Shown here piece after piece: positions 47,590 to 58,900 of a stretch of 64,000 bases of DNA. The notes beneath the pieces are model-generated. The model did no database searches and was not told the origin of the DNA. It was given only the letters and a program-made list of their open reading frames with translations. A program made the translations under genes and the position numbers. How positions within the stretch are numbered: position 1 is the first letter of the stretch; every line of letters starts with the position of its first letter. The DNA comes from Phyllostachys edulis (taxonomy: Eukaryota; Streptophyta; Magnoliopsida; Poales; Poaceae): contig CM070554.1 of the NCBI GenBank assembly GCA_036346405.1, forward strand, positions 47,639,058 to 47,703,057, in the 5' to 3' direction.

Positions 47590-48382
47590 CTAAGGGTAGA
47601 ACTTTCGGAGGGTCTTGATGTTCCAGGTGTGACCCAGTTGGTCTCCCTCCAACGTAGCGATGCGGAAAGTGCCTGCCCGTGTCACGCCCGTGACAACATA
47701 CGATCCTTCCCACTTGGAGTCAAGCTTGCCGAGCGCCGCTTGGTTCGTGGCCCGCTTGAGGACTAGGTCGCCCAGGGCGATGTGGCGGCCTCGGACCTTC
47801 CTATTGTATGCCCTGGCGACCCCTTCGCTATATCTTTGCATGGTTGAGACGGCTTGCACTCGTTGCTCTTCAAGGAGGTCAAGGGAGAGCTACCGTCCCT
47901 CCGGGTTCACCTGGGCTGTGGCTCGGTACGAACCGGCAGCGAACTCTGCCGGTGTCATGGCCTCATCGCCGAGCGAAGAGCAGAGCGAGAGAATCTCGTA
48001 GCTCGGTTGGCGATGTGCTGCGTGACCACAGGGCTTTCTGCAACTCTTGGACCCCTGAGCCTCTAGGAAAACCTCACGAGGCGTTTCTTCAATCCATCGA
48101 GAGATTGCCGTTGGCTCGTTCATTGCTCCGTTAGTCTCTGGGTGTCCGACCGGCGAAGCGCACTTTTATGCCCAAGTTGGTGCGAAGCTGTCTAAAGTGG
48201 TGGTCGAGCGTATTCGTTATCGGTGATCGAGGTCCATGATGCGCCATACGGCAAATGATGTTTTACAAGCAAACCGTTGGGCGGCTAGCTGCGGTGATCT
48301 TAGCGGCGGCTCCGCCTCAACCCATCTCGAGAAGTATTCTATGGCGATGAACGCGAACCGAAGGTTCCCCCTGGCCGCGAGT
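47590..48382 (-). pseudogene. T integrase, C-terminal two thirds
   Basis: On the minus strand, FAFIAIEYFSRWVEAE opens the integrase core directly after the RT palm. Further pieces follow in shifted frames: a QLAPTWA-type stretch, GHPETNGAMNEP, EAMTPAEFAAGSYRAT, and the C-terminal RYSEGVARAYNRKVRGRHIALG to WNIKTLRKFYP, ending at 47590. The zinc-binding N-terminus is absent because of the pol deletion. Frames change at least three times. Confidence 0.82.
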
Positions 48383-49123
48383 TTGCTCTTGATGACTATG
48401 TCGTCGACGACGCTTCCGCGTTCGCCCAAGTTGGTTGGCCAAGACCTTCGCGATAAAGCGGGCGACGTGGCGCCCGCGTTCTTCGGCCGAAAGGCATGCG
48501 CTTATGATGCGTTTGAAAAGGAGTGATGAAGGCGGTCTTGGGCTCGTCCTCCTCGCCATGTGCACTTGGTGGTAGCCGGAGTAGGCGTCGAGGAAGCTCA
48601 TGAGCTCGTAGCCGAGTAGCATCCACGGTTGATCGATCACGAGGCAAGGAAATCGTCCTTGGGGCACGCCTTGTTAAGGTCGGTGAAGTCAACACACATG
48701 CGCCACTGGCCCGTCTCTTTCTTGACGAGGACAGGGTTTGCTAGCCACTCGGAGTACTTGACTGCGGATTACCCCCTTTATCAGCTTTTGGATCTCTTTC
48801 TTGGCGGCTTATAAGCGGTCATGGACATGCGCCCATGACTTTTGTTTCTTGGGTACCGCGTCGCTACGAAGGGCTAGCTTATGCTCGATTGTTGTTCTTG
48901 CTACACCCGGAAGGTCCTCGGGCCCCCAGGCGAAGGTGTCTTCGTTGTTGCGGAGCACCTCGAGGATTGCGTCGTGTGCTTCCGCATCAAGGTTGCAGAG
49001 GCGGCAAATCTTCTCGGCGAGTTGTCTCTCAGCGGAACCCTCCGGAGCTGGCCTGCGGTTTGTGCTTCGGCGCCCACCTCGCTGAAGGTGGGGCAACGTG
49101 ATCCCAACCAGGCCCCACGGCAT
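48383..49123 (-). pseudogene. pol: T reverse transcriptase, N-terminal half only
   Basis: Reading leftward: DTFAWGPEDLPGV (about 48900-48945), then ANPVLVKKETGQWRMCVDF and the TDLNKACPKDD stretch (48655-48745), FLDAYSGYHQVHM (about 48570-48610) and the catalytic VDDIVIKSK (about 48384-48412). Immediately after KSK the sequence becomes integrase, so the RT thumb, RNase H and the integrase zinc domain are missing. Several frameshifts occur (near 48530 and 48790). The motif set is typical of Tat-type gypsy pol. Confidence 0.85.
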
Positions 49124-49722
49124 GGACGTGCCGGGCTAGGGATAGTACTTCTAGTTCAATGTTCCTGGCGAGGTCTTGATCTCCTCGCACCGTGACGATG
49201 CCTGCCGGGGCGGGGAGCTTCATGCACAAGTAGTTGTGGTGGGCTACCGTGTCGAAGGTGTTTAGCGTGGCCCGGCCGAGGATTGCGTTATACTGGTAAG
49301 TCATCTGGACCACATCGAAGGTGACCACCTCAGTCCTCGATGCGAAGTCGTCGCTGAAGGTGACGGCGAGGTTGATCTGGCCCAAGGCCGTGACTGGGGT
49401 TCCTCCGAAGCCTTCGAGGATGCGGTGGTCGAGCGATCACGAGGATCATCATCTTGTCGGCGTCTCTGAAGAGGTCTGCCGAGCTCCCTCCGTCGACGAG
49501 GACGCGTCTTACCTCGAAGTCCGCGATGTTGGCGGAGATAACGAGGGGGTCTTGGTGAGGGAAATACACCCCGCGTGCATCCTCAGGTCCGAAGGATATG
49601 GGTACCTCGGAGTAGCGGGGTGGGCTTGATGCGGGGTATGTTGCCATGTGGTGGATTTGGCGGGCGTATGCCCGTCTCTTTCTTTTCGAGGACATGCCGA
49701 GCGAGGATCCCCCGGTAATCAT
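49029..49722 (-). pseudogene. T aspartic protease region
   Basis: The protease site reads VLVDGGSSADLF (DGGSS codons at about 49480-49497), the form usual in Tat/Athila gypsy elements, preceded by ISFGPEDARGVYFPHQDPLV and, in the next frame, followed by INLAVTFSDDFASRTEVVTF and YNAILGRATLNTF. A frameshift near 49400 separates the halves. Confidence 0.85.
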
Positions 49723-51062
49723 GTTGATGACCCTCTGATGGTGCTCGGCGTGACCTCGCTTCTATCTTGGTCTTGGTTGTCTTCTTTGAGAGTCGATTGT
49801 CGGCGCTCTCTTGTTGTCGTAGTCGGTAGGTTGATCGCGGCGCATGTAATCTGCATGGCGGCGATGGTCGCGACATTATTTGGTTGTGTCGCTCCCTCGC
49901 CGTGGAAGTCGCATAAAATTTCGGCGGTGCTCGGGGTGATTATCGGTGACGGTGGCGTTGCGGCGCGTCGCGCCATGACTTCGCTTCCACCCCCCTTGTC
50001 TTCCCCCCGTTGTCGCGGCGCTCCGTCTCGTGGTAGACGCCCGACCTTTTTGCTTGTAGTCATTCTTGCGGCTTCTGTCGGTGTCCCGTCGGTGGTGTTG
50101 GATGCTTCTTTAACGTGGTGGAGGTGTTTGCGGCGGCAATTGCGGCGCCCTCGGCGCTATCTTCTTCGCTTCGGCGTACTCCTCCATCTTGTCGAAGAGT
50201 TACATCACGGTCCATGCGGGTTTGCGGGCCAACCTTTACGGCGGCCCGTTGCGGAGGCCCTGCGTAGCTGCGTTGATGATGGTCGTTTCGTTGGCGCCTT
50301 GCGCAGCACTTGACCTCTGCGAACTTTACGAAAAAAGCTGCGGAGGGTCTCATTGGTGCTTGCTTCACGGCGAAAAGGTGTCCGCGTCTTTTGGCTCGTG
50401 TAGTTTCCACTGGAAGTTGTTGCGGAGGAGATCTGGGCTGCTCCCATGTGTAGATGGGCGGGGAGGTGTGGTGAAGAACCGAGTTAGCGGCGCCCTTGGC
50501 GCGAGGGTGATGCTCTTCACTTTTGTAGTGTCGTCTCCTCCGTTTGCCTCGATGGTGTCTCGTACACGGAGGAATGCGAGGATCCGTAGTTCCTTCAAAG
50601 GCGCGACCTCGGCATCTTGAACCCGGTGGCCATCTGGCGCCCGACCGAGCTCGGTGGGAGCTCGGGTCGCCTCGGATCACCGAGTGTGGGTCGAGCTGCT
50701 CCCTTCTGCGGCATTTGTCGGGCGGGGCGGAAGGCGCGGTGGTCATGGTGGCACGCTCGCTCGTTCTTGGAGTTCTTTGAAGCGGACCGGCGAGGTTGTC
50801 TCTGGCGGCGCCAAGGTCGCCACCTCCGGCGGAGCCGCCCGACTCTGTTTGGAGTGTCTCGTATGATCCCTGGCTGGCGCCCCCTGCGCCGAGTTGTTTG
50901 CTTCCTCCTCCGAAGCGTGGGCGGGGGGCGTAGCTGCCGCTGTGGCTCGGCTCCTCTTGGCTCTGCGGGTGTTGGGTGGCGCGGCCATCGCGGCTCCTTC
51001 GGATGTCGAGGTCCTGGGTCTGGCCCTCGTCTGGGGGGCCATCCTCGGTTTAGTGCTTCGTA
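49723..51062 (-). pseudogene. T gag, frameshifted
   Basis: Reading leftward from about 51060, recognisable capsid pieces include PKFEGT-like FEGTTDPRIPP (about 50585-50620), IEANGGDDTTKVKSITLAPRA, STHGSSPDLLRNNFQW and VKQAPMRPSAAFFVKF. Frames change often, partly in a noisy patch. The start codon and zinc knuckles could not be fixed with confidence. Gag would precede protease in one polyprotein. Confidence 0.7.
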
Positions 51063-51075
51063 GCTTACCTACCGG

Positions 51076-51094
51076 TCCCCACGGACGGCGCCAA
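51076..51094 (-). other. T primer binding site
   Basis: Minus strand TTGGCGCCGTCCGTGGGGA, one base from the right LTR. Its TGGCGCC matches tRNAs ending GGCGCCA (tRNA-Asp type). Its place fixes the element's minus orientation. Confidence 0.85.
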
Positions 51095-51095
51095 C

Positions 51096-51655
51096 TGTCG
51101 TAGTTGAAAGACTAGGCAGTAAATAAGGGGGGACCCCTCCGGTACTCGAGGGGTCCTCAGGAGAAGGGACTCGGTGTAAGCCAAAGGACTTGTATTGCAA
51201 ACTCTTTATTCCTCTCCCCCCAAAAACTCTCCCCCACTATGGGGGGCGAGTGGCTATTTATAGCCTTTTCACAATACACACAGGATTACAAGCTTGCCCT
51301 CTGAGGGCCCTATCCAGTAGGGGCTGCAGGACTTTTCTATCCCTAGACCTAGCTCCCGGCGTGTGGTGGACCCGGCTGGGCACGGTCCACCTTCTGGTCA
51401 TCCGGTCGAGAGGCCTGATATGCTCTCCGGGTTCCTCGGGTCTCTGGCTCCTCGGGGTTCTTGGCACTCTTGGGGAGCCCTCAGGAGGTCTCTGGGGCCC
51501 TCGGGTTGCTTGGACCGTCTAGATGTTGGACCTTGAGGAGCCTTGGGTAGCCTTGGGAGCCTCGGGTAGCCTTGAGCCTCAGGGAGCCTCAGGGGCCTTG
51601 GTCCCGTGGCTGGGGCCTTCGCTTGGTCGTGGGGGCGTTGTGCCGCCCTCTGACA
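51096..51655 (-). repeat. T right LTR (5' LTR of the element)
   Basis: 560 bp like the left LTR, ending TGACA at 51655. Minus-strand TATA box CTATAAATAG at 51254-51263. Against the left LTR many CTTCGG or CTCCGG motifs appear here as CTTGG or CTCAGG. Confidence 0.9.
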
Positions 51656-52792
51656 GTTCTTATTTATGCTTTTGGTCGATATGCTTGTCTTAGTTTGGGT
51701 TATCATTATGTTGGTGGGAGGCGTGATCCGAGGCGGCGCCCTCTTCGCGTCCACCGTTCTCGCACGGTTGAGGCAAGTATTGAGGTTGTAGAATAATTAT
51801 GATTGTTTCTTTGAGATTGATTGTGTCTTGTTAAGTAATAGCCATGCTTGGATGTTAATGTGATGAATTACAATATATCTTGGTAAATGCAAGTTATGGT
51901 TAAAGTTTCTGTGTATGTTGTTAATGCTTACATGTTATTATGTACCGTTGAATTCATATGTTTGGAAGATGATGTCATTGTACATATGCATGTAGTAAGC
52001 ATGATTGAGTCTTAGTCGCGTGGTGACCAAGTATGAATAGATTGAGGTCCCGTCATGTAAATGGCGGGCTTGAAATCCCTACATTACGTGGAATGTGGGC
52101 AATGAGTAAAGAGGTCCCCATCATGGTGATGATGGGCAAAGGTCCTATACTTGTGGAGTATAGGCTCTTGGTCCCTATGCGAGTGCATAGGCAAGGGTAT
52201 CATCGACGGTTGTATACCCGCATTACACGGTAAAATACAAAAGAGATAAAGTTTAAAAGGTGCATTGCATGGTGGCATTACATAAGCATGAAGGCTATGT
52301 TTAGTGTAATGTTTAATTTGGAATATTGATGCTATGGTGTGATTTTAGCTTTAGCCTTGTTGATACTTCTTGAGTCTTTGGGCTCACTCTTGCTTTGATA
52401 TGTTTTAGGTACAAGCTGGCAAGAATGGCATGCATGGGAGGGAGTAGATGTTTGGATGCACTCACTACCACTCATCCTTAAAGCGTCGCCATTTAGATTT
52501 AATTCAATAATAAGTAAAGCGCTTGTGAATCACTTATGGATGGTTTTAAGTTTAAGATTAATTGTAATAAGGAGAATAGCAAGTTTTGTTTATGTTTATT
52601 AGATTATCTTGCATGCTTGAATGAACTTGAATATTGAGTTTATTGTTAATTGCTATGATTAATTGTTGGAACCTCGGTACAGTTAACTATACAAGGAGGT
52701 TCTGCCGAAAAATTGGTAATTGGTCTTAGTTTAGTTTAGTTTAATTTAATTTTAGTAGCATTCCAGGCTCAATGTTTTGCTGGGGTGTTACA
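51656..52792 (+). repeat. O 3' LTR, piece 3 (end)
   Basis: Resumes at GTTCTTATTTATGC and follows the 5' LTR (18957-20076) to GGTGTTACA, then TSD CCAAA. The hairpin block (about 52020-52240) is present. Differences from the 5' LTR cluster at CTG, CAG and CCG. Confidence 0.92.
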
Positions 52793-53719
52793 CCAAAATC
52801 CATGAATCCAATTTTCCTAGAACCTACAGAAGTCTAGCTACAACTTCTCAGGTGATCAAAAGATCAAATTACCAAATATAATCCTTTGATTTTAATCCCG
52901 AAGACCGTTCTGTCATCTTCGGTAAATCTGACTTGGGAAAATCATAAATTTTGTTTGGCACAATCAAACACATTGTTCTAATACTCTCTAGAAACTACAG
53001 GAAACTAGGTATTTCAATAAAATTATCATAAATATTCCCACTGTGCAACAAAGGTTGCAAAGCAGTCGATAAAACTCTTACATCCTAGCAGAGGGACATA
53101 TTACAGCATTAGCTTCTAAAATTCATATATTTTGATATAGAAATCCAAAAATTATAAAATTTAACTTTCTGGAATCATAATGAAAATATCTACAAATCTC
53201 ATGGAAACAAACTGACCCAATTCGGCCATATCCAATATCATCGTTTATCAAAAAATTATGAATTAGCACTCTATGGAAAGCTAAGGAAAATTATCATCTA
53301 TCTCCAAGAGACACTAATCCCTGAATCTGCTCGAATATAACTCAAACCCCGCATCAACAGATAGACAGATTCGACCGATCTACACAGCAGCTACCATCTA
53401 GCATATGGAGACAATACGCATAAGATCGATCTACCAAAACTAATGGGGATCACTAATTTACCCACAAGAACGACGTGGGATGCCGCTGAAACCTTCGTGA
53501 AGACATCCCCTCATCTTCCCCTTCATCTTCCCCTCTTCCTCTCCGTCTTCCTCTTCTCTTCTACCATGGCCGCCAACAATGGAGAAGCACCGAAGGAGAG
53601 GGGGCGCTACAGTAACCGTGCTAAAGTTTTCTGAATTTTTGAGTAATTTCCTCTCCAATTTATGTTATTCTCTCTAAACTTTATTGCATTCACTTTAATA
53701 TTTGGGATATTACAACACA

Positions 53720-55140
53720 TCCCCATTGGCCGAAGCCCCCCCCCTTCACGGAAAAAACAACCTTCGGCCGAAGCCCCAAAACACATCCCGAGGCCTACAA
53801 AAAAAAATCGACCGAAGCCCCCTTGGGTACCCTTCATTTTTCGGACGAGGACCCCTCGCACTCCAGCCGCATGTGCCTCACCTACGAAGCCGCCTCTGAA
53901 GACGCCTCGGAGCAATGCTCGCCCAACCTTACCTAGCCTGGCGTCCTTCGGAGCGCCACCTCCACCCTAGGCCCCTCTAGGGCCACCTAGAAGCCGCCTC
54001 CGAAGCCCTGCGGAGTAGCCCAGAGCATCCTCCCCGTCTCCGCTGCAACTTCCGCATTCGGCGCGGCCCTACGGAGCAACCCGGAGTCCTCCCCACCTTC
54101 TGCCTCCAGCACGAAGGTCCTGCGGGGCAGCCGTCCCCGGAGACCACACGTCCTCGTGCCCCTTCACCTACTCTGCCTCCACCTTCGGGCTGCCTCCGAA
54201 GGCTCCCGCCGGGAACCTCCACCCGGAGCCCCTTCACCAACCCTTCGCCTCTAGTCCGGGTGACCTCCAAAGCAACCTCGGAGCGAAGCCCCCTCGCCCC
54301 GAAGCACCTCGTACAACCTTACCCAGCCCAGCGTCCTTCGGAGCGCCACCTCCACCCCCGGAGCCCTCCGAGGCCACCTCGAACACGCCTCCACTACCAC
54401 CTCACCGTCACTGGCCCTGGGACCTCCGAGCACCTTCGCCTCAGACCCCAACAATTTCGGCGCCACCTCACTGCCAAGTCAAGGCATTACGGCCCCCGGA
54501 CCTCCGAGCGCCTTCGCCACCGCCTGGGGACCCCACCTCGGAGCACCTGCGGGCCGCTGCCTTCGACTTCTCCGGAGGGCATTTGGCCCGCCTCACCCAC
54601 CTGCGGGCCGTCGTGCCCTCCGGCCACCTGGAGCCCCTTCCGAACCACCCCCGTCTTCGGGCTCAGCCTCGCCCGGCTTTGAGACCCCTCGGGTCTCCCC
54701 CTTCGCATCACCGCCTCGCACCAGCGTGGGGACCCCTCAGCTTCGCATACAAGACTGCATCCTTTGGAGGACCTCCAGAGTGAGCTTCACCGGCTCCGCA
54801 AGTATAGCCTTTGGCCCGGGTGCGAAGGGTCTCGGCAGCCTTCGGCCCACAGGAGACTTCCAAAAAAATATATATCCGAGCAGAAGCCCACCTTCGCCGG
54901 ACCAGCAAAGCAAGCTACCTTCAGCAAAAGCGCACTAGGACCACCTTCCCCTTCGGCGTCGACCCCACCACCTCCAGAGGCCCCAGTCACTGCCACCTCC
55001 GGAGGCGCCACGCGGCCACCTTCGTCGCCACCACCGGGAGGGACGCCCTCCGAAGCCACCCATCCAAATCCCCCCTTCGGACCCCTTCGCAGTCGCCCCA
55101 GCACACATTCAGCCCACTCGGAGCTGCTCAAGTGTAGGTT
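53720..55140 (+). other. E interior: GC-rich CTTCGG/CCGAAG stretch
   Basis: Continues E after R. Very C-rich, with CTTCGG, CCGAAGCC and CCACCTCC scattered throughout, and a diverged duplication of about 390 bp (GCGTCCTTCGGAGCGCCACC at 53941 and again at 54331). Pro/Ser/Arg-rich ORFs on both strands reflect composition; a 144-codon ORF beginning MEDLQSELHRLRK (54764) is the only one with a plausible helical start. No retroelement domain recognised. Confidence 0.6.
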
Positions 55141-55384
55141 TGAATGCTACCCCTTTTGCATTATTCTGAAATTTGGATTGGGTGTTTCTCTAATCTGAAT
55201 GCAAATGAACCTATTAAGCAATGACTATGTGCACAGTTGTGGAAGTCAACCTATAACCCACTAACCATTATTCTTCCCAAGCATCATTCATCCTCCCGCA
55301 GCATGTGGTAGTAATCCTAGCACTAGCTAATTCCTAGCACTAGCACAAGCCCATAAGGCTGGCATATATAAGCCCACCACCATG
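55141..55384 (+). other. E spacer before tandem arrays
   Basis: AT-richer sequence without ORF; a TATATAAG motif at about 55364 precedes the first array. No other feature seen. Confidence 0.5.
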
Positions 55385-55985
55385 GCAACAGACACCGCAC
55401 GCGGCCTCAAGCCCCGGAACATGCTAGCTCATTCTCCGGAGTGTGCAGCGAAAGCCCACAAGGGTGGTAGCATCAATAAGCCCACCACCGTGGCAATAAA
55501 CACCGAGCGCGGCCTCGAGCCCTGGTGCACGCTAGCTCGCTCTCTAGAGTGTGCAGTGAAAGCCCACAAGGGTGGCAGCATCAATAAGCCCACCATCGTG
55601 GCAACAAAGATGCCGTGTATGGCCTCGAGCCCCGGCGCATGCTGGCTCGCTCTCTGGAGTGTGCAGCAAAAGCCCACAAGGGTGGCAGCATCAATAAGCC
55701 CACCACCGTGGCAAAAAAAGACGCCGTGTATGGCCTCGAGCCCCGACGCACACAAGCTCACTCTCCGGAGCGTGTAGTGGAAGCCCACAAGGGTGGCAGC
55801 ATCAATAAGCCCACCATCGTGGCAAGAAAGATGCCGCGTATGGTCTCGAGCCCCGACGCACACTAGCTTGCTCTCCGGAGCGTGTAGTGGAAGCCCACAA
55901 GGGTAGCAGCATCAATAAGCCCACCACCGTAACAACAAAGACGCTGCGTATGGCCTCGAGCCACGGCGCACACTAGACGCACCAG
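55385..55985. repeat. E tandem array 1, about five units of 110 bp
   Basis: Units contain AAGCCCACAAGGGTGG, CATCAATAAGCCCACCA and GGCCTCGAGCCC; AAGCCC starts at 55452, 55560, 55670, 55780 and 55891. ORFs through it are repeat translations. Confidence 0.93.
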
Positions 55986-58900
55986 CGGCCCTGCCTCGGC
56001 CACTAGGGAGTCTTCCGCCGCGAGGGTGTCGCCCAGGCGGAGAGACATCTCATATCGTGCTCAAACGTGCATTGCCCTAGTCACTTCGACGGCCCCGCCT
56101 CGGCGAGCAGGCAGTAAGACATCTCATATCGCGCTCAAATACGCATCGCCCTAGTCATTCTGACAGCCCCACCTCGGCGTCTAGGGAGTCTCCCGCCACG
56201 AGGGTCTCGACCCAGCGGAGTGTCATCTCACATCGCGCTCAAACGCGCATCGCCCTAGTCGCTCCGACGGCCCTACCTCGGTGACTAGGGAGTCTCCTGC
56301 CGTGAGGGCCTCGCCCTGGCGGAGAGACATCTTATATTGCGCTCAAACGCACATCGCCCTAGTCGCTCCGATGGCCCCGCCTCGATGACTAGTGAGTGTC
56401 CCACAGCGAGTGCCTCACCCTGGCGGAGAGACATCTCATATCGCGCTCAAACACGAATCACCCTAGTCGCTCCGATGGCCCCGCCTCAGCGACTTGGGAG
56501 TCTCCCGCTACGAGGACCTCGCCTCGGCGGAGAGACATGTCAAATCACACTCAAATGCGCATCACCCTAGTCGCTCCGACAGCCTTGCCTCGGTGACTAG
56601 GGAGTCTCCCACTGCGAGGGCCTCGCCTCGGCAGAGAGACATCTCATATCACGCTCAAACGCGCATCGCCCTAGTCGCTTCGACAGCCCAGCATCGGCGA
56701 CTAGGGAGTCTCTCGCCACGAGGGCCTCGCCCCGGTGGAGAGATATCTCATATCGTGCTCAAACGCGCATCACCCTAGTCACACCGACAGCCCCACCTCG
56801 GCAACTAGGGAGTCTCCCATCGCGAGGGCCTCGCCCCAGTGGAGAGACATGTCAAATCGCACTCAAACGCGCATAGACCTAGTCACTACGACAGCCCCGC
56901 CTCAGAGACTAGGGAGTGTCCCGCCGCGAGGGACTCGCCCCGGCGGAGAGACATCTCATATCGCGCTCAAACGCGCATCGCCCTAGTCGCTCAGACAGCC
57001 CAATCTCGGTGACTAGGGAGTCTCCCGCCGCGAGGGCCTCGCCCCAGCGGAGAGACATGTCATATCGCACTCAAACACGCATCGCCCTAGTCTCTCCGAC
57101 GGCCCCGCCTCGGCGACTAGGGAGTCTCCCGCCGCGAGGGCCTCACCTCGGCGGAGAGACATCTGATATTGCGCTCAAATGTGCATTGCCTTAGTCGCTT
57201 CGACAGCCCAGCCTCGGCGACTAGGGAGTCTGCCGCCGCGAGGGCCTCACCCCGGCGGAGAGACATGTCAAATCGCGCTCAAACGTGCATCGACCTAGTT
57301 GCTCTGATGACCCCGCCTCGGTGACTAGGGAGTCTCCCACCGCGAGGGCCTCACCCCGGCAGAGAGACATCACATATCACGCTCAAACGTGCATCGCCCT
57401 AGTCGCTCCGACGGCCCCGCCTTGGCGACTAGGGAGTCTCCCACCACGAGGGCCTCACCCCGGCGAAGAGACATGTCAAATCACGCTCAAACACGCATCG
57501 CCATAGTCACTCTACAGCCCTGCCTCAGTGACTAGGGGGACGACGGCCTCGCCTCTACGACTAGGGAGTCTGCCACCGCGAGGGCCTTGCCCCGGCGGAG
57601 AGACACCTCATATCACGCTCAAACACGCATCACCCTAGTTGCTCTGACGGCCCCGCCCCAGCGACTAGGGAGTCTCCCACCGCGAGGGCCTCGCCCCGGT
57701 GGAGAGACACCTCATATCGCGGTCAAACGCGCATCACCCTAGTCACTCTGATGGCCTCGCCTCAGTGACTAGGGAGTCTCCCGCCACGAGGGCCTCGCCC
57801 CGGCAGAGAGACATGTCAAATCATGTTCAAGCGCGCAACGCCCTAGTCGCTCCGACAGCCTCGCCTCGGCAACTAGGAAGTCTCCCGCTGCGAGGGCCTC
57901 GCCCCGACGGAGAGACATCTCAAATCGCGCTCAAACATGCATCGCCCTAGTCGCTCCAAAGGCCCAGCCTTGAAGACTAGGGAGTCTCCCACCGCGAGGG
58001 CCTCGCCCCGGCAGAGAGATATCTCAGATTGCGCTCAAACGCGCATCAGCCTAGTCGCTCCGACGGCCCCACCTCAGCGACCAGGGAGTGTCCCGCCGCG
58101 AGGGCCTCGCCCCGGTAGAGAGACATGTCAAATTACGCTCGAACATGCATCGACCTAGTCGCTCCGACAGCCTTGCCTCGTCGACTAGGGAGTGTCCCGC
58201 AGCGAGGGCCTTGCCCCGTCAGAGAGACATCTCATATCGCGCTCAAACGCGCATCGCCCTAGTCGCTCCGACGGCCCCACCTCAGCGACTAGGGAGTCTC
58301 CCACCGCGAGGGCCTCGCCTCGGCGGAGAGACATGTCATATCGTGCTCAAATGCGCATCGGCCTAGTCACTCCGACGGCCCTGCCTCAGCGACTAGGTAG
58401 TCTCCCACCGCGAGGGCCTCGCCCTGGCGGAGAGACATCTCATATCGCGGTCAAACACGCATCACCCAAGTCGCTCCGACGGCCCCGCCTCGGTGACTAG
58501 GGATTCTCCCGCAGCGAGGGCCTCTCCCCAGCGGAGAGACATCTCATATCACGCTCAAACACGCATCGCCCTAGTCGCTTCGACGGCCCCGCCTCGGCGA
58601 CTAGGGAGTCTCCCGCCGCGAGAGCCTCACCCCGGCGGAGAGACATGTCAAATCGCGCTCAAATGTACATCGACCTAGTTGCTTCGATGGCCCCGCCTCG
58701 ACGACTAGGGAGTCTCCCGCCGCGAGGGCCTCACCCCGACGGAGAGACAACTCATATCACGCTCAAACGCGCATCACCCTAGTCGCTCTGACGGCCCCAC
58801 CTCGGTGACTAGCAAGTCTCCCGCCGCGAGGGCCTCGCACAGGCGGAGAGACAAGTCAAATCGCGCTCAAACGCACATCGCTCTAGTTGCTCCGACGGCC

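Larger units (their letters stand above)
34954..51655 (-). mobile_element. T: Tat-type Ty3/gypsy element with antisense gene and huge tandem array
   Basis: A 16.7-kb element on the minus strand: 560-bp LTRs at both ends, primer site next to the right LTR, perfect TSD GTTCT at 34949-34953 and 51656-51660. In element order: LTR, gag, protease, RT, partial integrase, a 68-bp array, a 79-bp array, an antisense gene, LTR. Antisense ORFs and repeat-rich 3' regions after pol are known from the plant Tat branch. Pol is internally deleted, so the element is not autonomous. Confidence 0.92.
17882..52792 (+). mobile_element. O: gypsy element with eroded interior, carrying G and T in its 3' LTR
   Basis: Two LTRs (2,195 bp and about 2,216 bp when the inserts are removed), a primer binding site at 20079, a purine tract at 24046 and a perfect TSD CCAAA (17877-17881 and 52793-52797) define it. 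The interior is only about 4 kb and has no gag, RT or RNase H that I can recognise; only the integrase C-terminus and chromodomain remain. It is probably a non-autonomous relative of the G chromovirus group. Two later insertions interrupt its 3' LTR. Confidence 0.9.
14437..53714 (-). mobile_element. R: minus-strand solo LTR split by Q and O
   Basis: Pieces are 14437-14557, 16805-17881 and 52798-53714, about 2.1 kb when joined. It begins TGTAACACCCC and ends ATATTACA; TSD ACACA is perfect at 14432-14436 and 53715-53719. It has no internal region, so it is a solo LTR. The piece 16805-17881 carries the hairpin block on the minus strand (about 17225-17410). It sits inside E just after the primer binding site. 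Confidence 0.88.

Noticed and set aside
50189..51103. Plus-strand ORFs of 140-150 codons in 49-51 kb
   Set aside because: They are shadows of the T gag and protease, which are recognisable on the minus strand.
54260..55198. Proline-rich ORFs as a possible host gene
   Set aside because: Equally long ORFs lie on both strands and arise from extreme C-richness; no domain or splice pattern is seen and the stretch lies inside element E.
56337..58678. Ser/Arg/Pro-rich ORFs with repeated RPSRSDGPAS-like peptides
   Set aside because: Translations of the 104-bp array; 104 is not a multiple of three, so no protein repeat is maintained.
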